Virus record (IMG/VR): IMGVR_UViG_3300034198_006449 | Span: 1 to 29,464 of that record | DNA length: 29,464 nucleotides | Origin: a virus | Direction: 5' to 3' (one strand) | Part shown: positions 23,796 through 29,464 of the stretch, piece by piece | Layout of the letters: the number at the start of each line of letters is the position of its first letter | How positions within the stretch are numbered: position 1 is the first letter of the stretch | Notes under the pieces: model-generated | Database searches by the model: none | Seen by the model: only the letters and a program-made list of their open reading frames with translations | What the model was told of the DNA's origin: nothing | Program-made: the position numbers and the translations under genes

Positions 23796-25169
23796 TTATT
23801 CGAATGGATCCTCAGGAATATCAGCTGCTTGAGGATTGTTGTTTATAAGTTCATTTACTAAAACAGCATTATTCTGTATATCATTTGTGGTAAAGTAACT
23901 CATATCTACCGCTCCGGTTGTTTCTGGTAGAACTTTTCCAGTGTTTGTGTTACTAAAAACTTGAGATTCATTAGATGATAATGTTGTTCTTGGTAATGTA
24001 GAATAGTAAGCATCTGATATAATAGGATCACTATTTCCTACTCCAGGTAATGCTGTAGAATATTGATCATTAATTGCTTGAGCTCTTGCTACTGATCCGT
24101 TATTAAATGATTCGTCAATTGGTGCTGTTACATATGGTTTATAATTAGTAGAATTTATTGATTCAGCAAGTGTAGCCGATGTTGAAAAATTATAATTCTG
24201 TAATCCGCTAGTTGTATATGGAGAAGCATTTGAATAGTTTAAAATGTTTTGTCCATACCCGTATGGTGCTCGATTGTTGCCGTAATATCCTGCTTGTCTA
24301 AAAGTAGATAACATGCCTATTGATGTATCAATGGGATTAAATGTATTATTTGAGTAAAGGCTGTATGAATCATCTATTGCGGCGCCTTGTAATACTGCTT
24401 GATTTTCTGGACCTAAAGGACTTTGTGCTTGATCATAATGTAAAGAAGCAAAACCTGTAGGATTATCTTGTGATACGGTTCCTGTAGTATAAATTACTGC
24501 GTCATATGCTAGTGACATTGTACTTTCGACAATACCATTACCTTCTGATTGATCCATTGTATCATGCTGCCATGATGTAACTTTAGGATGACATAAAAGA
24601 TAACTTGTAAATTTATGTTTAGATAAAGTTAAAAGTTGTACACTTTGAAAAAATGGATTTACTGCTTTAGTATCTAAACCATATCTATATTGCCAATTAT
24701 CTTTTCTATCATAAGCATGTGGTGTATATGCTGGAGGATTAACTTCAGTATAAGGTGATGCTGAATTCCATCTATCAGCAAAATAATATCCATAATACAA
24801 TGCCCATAACGCATTTGTTACGCCGTTATTATCATCGTGAAATGTTAGATTAACTGGTTCATATGTAATCTTAGTATAGGTAGTAGTTTTACGATTATAT
24901 TGATTTAAATTTTCTATATTTAATGTATACTTAGGAAGATCCATTCTCTTAACTAGATAGTTAAGTTCTCTTTGATTTTGTTCTTGGAAAGATGTATTTC
25001 CAACAGCGTCAGAATTTAAATTAAAAACAACATAAAAAAGCCATTTAGGCTTAGGTGATAACCTATGTGCGTCATCAACATACAGACGAGCAGCATGTTG
25101 CCAATCTCTAAAAAATATTCCTTCTGCGCTGTTACCTAAGTAACCATTTATTCCAATACCTGTAGGCAT
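23796..25169 (-). CDS. Tail-tube-like structural protein (baseplate/tube family)
   Basis: A 457-residue protein. Residues about 17-140 hold a tube-like fold: FFRDWQHAARLYVDDAHRLS, KWLFYVVFNLN, LVKRMDLPKYTLNIENLNQY, KITYEPVNLTFHDDNNGV and LWALYYGYYFADRW. This arrangement is typical of large gp19-relative proteins in marine T4-like phages. A second conserved unit follows (FKFTSYLLCHPKVTSW-type then STMSLAYDAVIYTTG), and then a long Asn/Ser/Tyr-rich C-terminal extension. It may cap or begin the tube or join it to the baseplate. It starts with no Shine-Dalgarno just after a terminator and an ACTAAATA element, so it probably has its own late promoter. Confidence 0.8.
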   Translation of the reverse strand: MPTGIGINGYLGNSAEGIFFRDWQHAARLYVDDAHRLSPKPKWLFYVVFNLNSDAVGNTSFQEQNQRELNYLVKRMDLPKYTLNIENLNQYNRKTTTYTKITYEPVNLTFHDDNNGVTNALWALYYGYYFADRWNSASPYTEVNPPAYTPHAYDRKDNWQYRYGLDTKAVNPFFQSVQLLTLSKHKFTSYLLCHPKVTSWQHDTMDQSEGNGIVESTMSLAYDAVIYTTGTVSQDNPTGFASLHYDQAQSPLGPENQAVLQGAAIDDSYSLYSNNTFNPIDTSIGMLSTFRQAGYYGNNRAPYGYGQNILNYSNASPYTTSGLQNYNFSTSATLAESINSTNYKPYVTAPIDESFNNGSVARAQAINDQYSTALPGVGNSDPIISDAYYSTLPRTTLSSNESQVFSNTNTGKVLPETTGAVDMSYFTTNDIQNNAVLVNELINNNPQAADIPEDPFE

Positions 25170-25174
25170 AATAT

Positions 25175-25182
25175 TATTTAGT
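25175..25182 (-). promoter_or_regulatory. Late-promoter-like ACTAAATA, five bases before the tube-like gene
   Basis: Minus-strand ACTAAATA differs from TATAAATA at two positions and is followed by ATATT and the ATG. It stands just behind the terminator at 25183-25222, so new initiation for the tube-like gene is likely. Confidence 0.4.
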
Positions 25183-25222
25183 CAACAAAAAAGACCAGGT
25201 TTTTACGCTGGCCTTTTTGTTG
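25183..25222 (-). terminator. Intrinsic terminator after gp19
   Basis: An inverted repeat of 15 base pairs: outer CAACAAAAA arms and an inner GGCCAG/CTGGTC part (one G-U pair on the minus strand), with a loop of about ten bases. On either strand the second arm is U-rich, so it can act in both directions. It ends the sheath-tube transcript. Confidence 0.85.
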
Positions 25223-25241
25223 TCTAGGATTGTAAAGTATA

Positions 25242-25886
25242 TTAGAATCCGATATTTGTACCACCACCTGTTGATAGTACGCCTGCTGGACGTGGGCTAA
25301 TCGGAATACCAAGACCAGCTCTATCAAACGGTGTTTGGATACAGTTATCAAACTTAATTGAAAGTGTAATTGTTACCGGAGCACTTTGATCATATGCTAA
25401 TGTGTTATAGTTTGCGTTCTGAATATAGCAACCATACATTTCAGTTGTTTCTAAAACACCTGGAACGTTTACACCATTACCACCGTCAAGTATTTCGATA
25501 CGTAATGAGAACTTGTAATCTATACCAGATGCTGCTGATGTTTGCTCATAGAAGTCAAATTGCTTCTGAAGCTGTTCACCAACTAGTTGCTGTACGTTTC
25601 CGCCAACATCTTCACGAATTGTAAGCGTAATCGGATCCCAAGTATGCTTACCTGCTAGATAAATGCGGCTGTTATAAACATCTAATGTAATATCATCAAA
25701 TGTTACATTTGGACGAGTTACATCAATAACTTGTTTTGTTATTTCTGTTGAAGGAGTTGTTACTCCAAAGTGTGAAAAAGTGACCCTAAAGCGATATTGT
25801 AGCTTTGGCATCAATAGAGCTTGGTTTGGAGAGCTCACATCTGATGCTAGGGGAACTGTAAATCTTGATAGTGTTGCAATTGACAT
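25242..25886 (-). CDS. 19: Tail tube protein gp19-like
   Basis: A 214-residue tail tube subunit (T4: 163). It forms the hexameric rings of the inner tube. Recognised by the tube fold pattern KLQYRFRVTFSHFG (about 28-41), VIDVTRPNVTFDDITLDVYN (about 53-72), then HTWDPITLTIREDVGGNV and the C-terminal strand VTITLSIKFDNCIQ. The extra length is in loops and the ends. A perfect TATAAATA late element lies 23 bases before the ATG, with AGGAG in between. It ends just before the 25183-25222 terminator. Confidence 0.9.
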   Translation of the reverse strand: MSIATLSRFTVPLASDVSSPNQALLMPKLQYRFRVTFSHFGVTTPSTEITKQVIDVTRPNVTFDDITLDVYNSRIYLAGKHTWDPITLTIREDVGGNVQQLVGEQLQKQFDFYEQTSAASGIDYKFSLRIEILDGGNGVNVPGVLETTEMYGCYIQNANYNTLAYDQSAPVTITLSIKFDNCIQTPFDRAGLGIPISPRPAGVLSTGGGTNIGF

Positions 25887-25909
25887 CCTAGACTCCTAAA
25901 TCCTCTATG

Positions 25910-25917
25910 TATTTATA
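25910..25917 (-). promoter_or_regulatory. 19: Late promoter TATAAATA upstream of gp19
   Basis: A perfect T4-type late -10 element on the minus strand, followed by C and a 23-base leader containing AGGAG. The spacing is as expected for a late tail gene. Confidence 0.75.
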
Positions 25918-25934
25918 CATTATTAATCCTTGGT

Positions 25935-25962
25935 ATTCAGGGGCTTAAACTAGCCCCTGAAT
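25935..25962 (-). repeat. Stem-loop spanning the sheath stop codon
   Basis: A perfect ten-base inverted repeat, ATTCAGGGGC and GCCCCTGAAT, with an eight-base loop that contains the sheath TAA stop. No U-tract follows on the minus strand, so it may act in mRNA processing or stability, or in weak termination. Confidence 0.7.
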
Positions 25963-28900
25963 TTCTCCTGTGTTCTTTAATCTTAGTGGAATGTAAATGA
26001 ATTCAATTGCCTTAACAGGTTCGATAGCAATATCAAGCCATAGCTCGTTACGATCGATTCTGCTTGGAGTATTGTTTGTTTCATCACATACAGTTAAGAA
26101 GTCGTAGATTGCTCTTTGACCAACTAACCCTAGCATTAAGCTATCTGCTGCTGATTTAACTTCGTCTCTTGTGATCTTATCATTTGGTTCGAAGATATAT
26201 GGCTTGCAGAGCTTATCTAGCTGTCCACGTAAGTAGATAACTAGTCTTGCTACGTTAACTCTATCGAGTGCGCTATCTGCTCTAGCACGAGTCTTTTGAC
26301 CGAAAATAACAAGTCCTTGTGCTGTAAGGAATGTAATTGGGTTAACTTTAGCAGCATAAAGAACATCTCTTTGTCCTTCATTAAGCGCAATACTTCTAAA
26401 TTCACCTTCTCTAGCATCAACATAACCGATACTGGTAGCATTTGTAACACCACCGCGTCTAATACCTGCTGGAGCAAACCATGGATGACTTACGTTGTCA
26501 CTAAGCGCAATAGTTCTTAGAACCATATGCGAAGGAGGAACAACAATGTCATTACCTAGGTTGTCTGAAGTATAACCACTTGGATAATAAACAGCACAGT
26601 ACGGATCATAAGTTACGAGTCCTTCATCACCATTATCTACAGCAAGTGAAGCGTTTGTTGCCCAATTCTGTAGTGTAGTGCTATCATTAGCAAGTCTGAA
26701 CGGTGAATCACCGATAACAAATGCTGTTAGTTTACGATCACTGTTTAGTGTATTCATGTTAGAAAGATTCTCAACATAACCTGGTGTAGCAATTAAGTTG
26801 AAAGTATATCTTTCAAAATCACGTATTTCTTGGTTACTATTTGTGATTGCCTTAAGTCTCTTAACAACAACCTTACGTTGTGCCTTGCGACCAAATAGAC
26901 CAGCACCGTTAGCAGCATTACCGCTTTCGTTTACCCAACGGTGTGGATAATATCCGTCCATGCTTTCACCATTGTTAAAACGTTCGTTATCTAGATCATT
27001 GTCGATATAATTACGAACAAATCTCTTAACGTTAAATCCGCTACGACGTGTGTTGAATAACAACATACCACGTGGATAAAGGTCTGGATCTGGAGCATCA
27101 AAGTCTATGAAGTTACTAGTTAATAGATCTTGAATAGTTCCTTGTGAATCACTGTTAGCACCTGAAGTATTAAATCTTGCGTCAGCAAAGATAATGCCAT
27201 CTTCAGTTGTTTGGTCAGTTGTGTCAACTGGTACCCATACTAGGTTAAAACCATCGTACTTATAAAGTGCTGGATAGTTTTCAATATCACCGGAATCAAT
27301 CCAGAGATCACCGTGTCTTAGTGAAGTTCCATCGCTTTGTAGTGTTGGTTTTGTTGCTTGAACAATTGGACCATTTGGATCTGTTTGGAATTCTTCATTT
27401 GCTTGATAGTATGGACTTGGGTCTAAATAGTCAACAGGTCCAGAACCGGCACCTTCGTAAAGATAACCTACCCATGTACGACCATTGTGAACCATAATAT
27501 CAACTTCGTCAAGTGTTGACTTGTACCATAGACGACCGTCTGCTGGTAAGCTCTGTGGTGGATCTTCACTTGCTGTATAGCTTAGTGGTTTCCAGTTAGA
27601 AGCAATATACCAAGTTGTATCACCAAAGTCTGGATCTGGATCAAATGGATCTCTATAAAGATTTGGTGTACCGGAATTTGCTGATAGATCATATGGATAA
27701 AAGCCCATAAATGCCATTGGAGTACCTGTTCCATCTCTTAAACGGAAATCGCCACCTAATTTATGAGTGATAATTAATCTGTTCTTACTATCAACACTAG
27801 CTTCAATATTAATAAATGGAGCATTATTAATAGCTTCTGAGATTACATCAGCATCGTCCATAGCGCCAGTTAATGGAAGAGTAATTGTTTGAAATGCTTG
27901 TAAAGTAGCTACAGTTGCTAATGTTTCAGCAATCTGAAGTGTATATGTTCCAGAAGCAAATGTTGAAGCAGTAATAATACCACTTGTGATTGATGTTGGA
28001 TCAGGGCGAACACGACGCATAATCTTGAAATTTGCTACACGAGGAGTTGAATCTGTTCCTGAATCTTCATTGAAATTATACTGAACATATAGTGCGCCTG
28101 TTGGAATATTTCTACCACCTTGAGCACGATCTAGTCTATAAAGTGCTTCTTCATTGTTTGAATAAACAGGAGCATTAATTGGATCCCAATCGCGTGTAGT
28201 TGTATTCCATAGCTTAACTCTCCAACGAGCACCTAAGTTTACGTCAGTAGTCTTAATCCATACAGAACCTGTTGGACGTGGAGCAACGTCAATTGTAGCT
28301 CCGTCAATGAGTCCTGCTTTCCAACGTGGAACACTTGTATGTGGACTAATTTGTAATGCTGGACCGTAATATGTACCTACAGCAATACCAAGAGCACTAG
28401 CACTAGCTGTAGCTGCTACTAGTGGTGTATCTCCAGTATCAGTAAATCCTTCTGCGATAACAATAGCATTTGATGTTGTACTGTCCATTTGTGGACTATC
28501 TACAGCACCGTTACTATAAATTTCTAATTTACCGTCAACTACTGCGGCTGTAATACCACGTATGCCTGCTAAATTAATATCAGCAGCAAGAGTAGCAACT
28601 GTTGTTCCGCTTGAAAAAACTTCAGTACCGTTAATAACCATGCTTGAAGTATTAGCAATTGCTGTTGGATTAGTTTTGCCACTTGTGATAGCTGGCCAAG
28701 AAGCATGCCATTCGTTAGTACCAACTTCGACCCATGTACTTACTGAAAGGTCTGTAGCACGATTCTTATAGTATAATTTGTTTAAATTACTTACTGAAAC
28801 TAAAGCATAATCACCAGCAACTCCAATCGAACCTTTTGGAGCACCACTGAGTTCATCTAGTTTAGTAGCGTCTGTAATAATTAATGGAACTCTGTTTGTA

Positions 28901-29385
28901 AACTTCTGTCCACCGGAAACAGTTGACGGAGAACCATTCCATTGGAAAATACCAACACGAGTATTTTGTGTATCTAACCAATATGTACCTGCTGCTGGAT
29001 CAGATCCTGGTGGATCATACTGAGCAATAAGTTCCTTAAGATCGATATCAGCGCGAATAACATAAGCTGAATTTGCTATACCTAGGAAACTATAAGCAGC
29101 TTGTAGTCCGTATTCGTTGAGTTCACCACCGTGAATTGGATTTTGACTTGGATCTTTATAGAAAATCGGTGTTCCAAAAAGATCAACTAGTTCTCTTTGA
29201 CTAGCTACTAATTGAATCTTATTAGCGTTTGCTGCTAATGTTCCTCTAGCAATACCTGTGCCGCTTGCGTTAACTTTGTCTTGGGCAGTTGCTAAAATGA
29301 TAAGTGGGCGTGTAGACGGTTCTGGAGAGACATAAAAGCTCTCATCAATTACTTGTACCTCTACTCCTGGTGACATCAACGTCAT
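25945..29385 (-). CDS. 18: Tail sheath protein gp18-like, enlarged with surface repeats
   Basis: An 1146-residue contractile tail sheath, far longer than T4 gp18 (659). The core is shown by LMSPGVEVQVIDESFYVSPE (3-22), the conserved SYVIRADIDL-like strand (about 105-116) and the C-terminal sheath core (about 955-1146) ending DIAIEPVKAIEFIYIPLRLK. Between about 130 and 720 are extra modules. Five are copies of a G-x-x-W/Y-x-(D/K/S)...-(L/I)-(F/Y/K)-x-W/Y/H-(N/D)-G-x-x-W pattern (about 133-151, 191-222, 373-400, 617-640, 692-718). Two resemble the flagellin 'hook IN' motif (about 249-293 and 500-552). The inserts are presumably on the sheath exterior. The ATG is set by AGGAGAACC. A stem-loop spans the stop codon. 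Confidence 0.94.
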   Translation of the reverse strand: MTLMSPGVEVQVIDESFYVSPEPSTRPLIILATAQDKVNASGTGIARGTLAANANKIQLVASQRELVDLFGTPIFYKDPSQNPIHGGELNEYGLQAAYSFLGIANSAYVIRADIDLKELIAQYDPPGSDPAAGTYWLDTQNTRVGIFQWNGSPSTVSGGQKFTNRVPLIITDATKLDELSGAPKGSIGVAGDYALVSVSNLNKLYYKNRATDLSVSTWVEVGTNEWHASWPAITSGKTNPTAIANTSSMVINGTEVFSSGTTVATLAADINLAGIRGITAAVVDGKLEIYSNGAVDSPQMDSTTSNAIVIAEGFTDTGDTPLVAATASASALGIAVGTYYGPALQISPHTSVPRWKAGLIDGATIDVAPRPTGSVWIKTTDVNLGARWRVKLWNTTTRDWDPINAPVYSNNEEALYRLDRAQGGRNIPTGALYVQYNFNEDSGTDSTPRVANFKIMRRVRPDPTSITSGIITASTFASGTYTLQIAETLATVATLQAFQTITLPLTGAMDDADVISEAINNAPFINIEASVDSKNRLIITHKLGGDFRLRDGTGTPMAFMGFYPYDLSANSGTPNLYRDPFDPDPDFGDTTWYIASNWKPLSYTASEDPPQSLPADGRLWYKSTLDEVDIMVHNGRTWVGYLYEGAGSGPVDYLDPSPYYQANEEFQTDPNGPIVQATKPTLQSDGTSLRHGDLWIDSGDIENYPALYKYDGFNLVWVPVDTTDQTTEDGIIFADARFNTSGANSDSQGTIQDLLTSNFIDFDAPDPDLYPRGMLLFNTRRSGFNVKRFVRNYIDNDLDNERFNNGESMDGYYPHRWVNESGNAANGAGLFGRKAQRKVVVKRLKAITNSNQEIRDFERYTFNLIATPGYVENLSNMNTLNSDRKLTAFVIGDSPFRLANDSTTLQNWATNASLAVDNGDEGLVTYDPYCAVYYPSGYTSDNLGNDIVVPPSHMVLRTIALSDNVSHPWFAPAGIRRGGVTNATSIGYVDAREGEFRSIALNEGQRDVLYAAKVNPITFLTAQGLVIFGQKTRARADSALDRVNVARLVIYLRGQLDKLCKPYIFEPNDKITRDEVKSAADSLMLGLVGQRAIYDFLTVCDETNNTPSRIDRNELWLDIAIEPVKAIEFIYIPLRLKNTGEIQGLV

Positions 29386-29464
29386 ATTGGTTCTCCTGTA
29401 TTACAGACTTCAGTAATATTTAGCTGATGGTCCTTAAAAAACGAGGTTACAATACCAATAAAGG
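29382..29464 (-). CDS. Possible C-terminal end of an upstream gene, partial
   Basis: One minus-strand frame is open from the window edge to a TGA at 29384-29382 that overlaps the sheath ATG in ATGA, the usual junction in this genome. It reads FIGIVTSFFKDHQLNITEVC followed by NTGEPI. Only 26 residues are visible, so it may be chance in a leader that also holds a GCTAAATA element and the sheath Shine-Dalgarno. Confidence 0.4.
   Translation of the reverse strand, partial: FIGIVTSFFKDHQLNITEVCNTGEPI
29417..29424 (-). promoter_or_regulatory. 18: Late-promoter-like GCTAAATA before the sheath gene
   Basis: Minus-strand GCTAAATA, a variant of the late element with C at the second base, 31 bases before the sheath ATG with AGGAGA between. 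It is weaker than the gp19 element. Confidence 0.4.

Noticed and set aside
1-29464. CRISPR arrays, tRNA genes, integrase or insertion sequences
   Set aside because: No regular repeats, cloverleaf-like segments or transposase/recombinase motifs were found on either strand.

Overview
The window is a piece of a T4-like myovirus genome, very probably from a marine phage of the cyanomyovirus/pelagimyovirus type. The evidence is the set of T4 core genes recognisable by protein sequence (tail sheath gp18, tail tube gp19, head-completion gp4, terminase gp16 and gp17, gp32, UvsX, UvsW). Around them are small conserved proteins typical of marine T4-like phages. Other signs are low GC, tight packing with many ATGA/TAATG overlaps, and late-promoter motifs of the T4 type (TATAAATA and variants). 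Almost everything is on the minus strand, so transcription runs from high to low coordinates. Only two genes are on the plus strand: a sugar transferase and a GIY-YIG homing endonuclease. The host cannot be named from this window. No tRNA, CRISPR array, integrase or insertion sequence was seen, and no gene-free stretch exceeds about 105 bases.

Right part (29464 to about 17100): virion and packaging genes in the order [end of an unknown gene] - sheath - tube - tube-like structural protein - small structural protein - gp4 - gp16 - possible capsid-targeted protein - acidic Pro-rich protein - gp17 - 756-residue protein of unknown role. The sheath is nearly twice the T4 length and carries repeated surface-type modules. 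Late-promoter motifs precede most of these genes; some sit only 4-7 bases from a start codon that has no Shine-Dalgarno sequence, which suggests leaderless late mRNAs.

Middle (about 17100 to 13250): recombination and replication genes gp32 and uvsX, each bordered by a hairpin. They are followed by two small conserved proteins, a GIY-YIG homing endonuclease inserted on the plus strand, and a one-helix membrane protein.

Left part (13250 to 1): a carbohydrate island of 14 genes. It holds seven GT-A-like transferases with DxD motifs, three related capsule-type GT-B-like proteins, one pyruvyl-transferase-like protein, two methyltransferases (one FkbM type) and a cupin. The recombination helicase uvsW and two conserved companions sit in its middle. 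The island looks able to assemble or decorate a glycan: on the virion, on the host surface, or as a small carbohydrate product. Which of these is not visible from sequence. The window ends inside a small conserved protein at the left edge.
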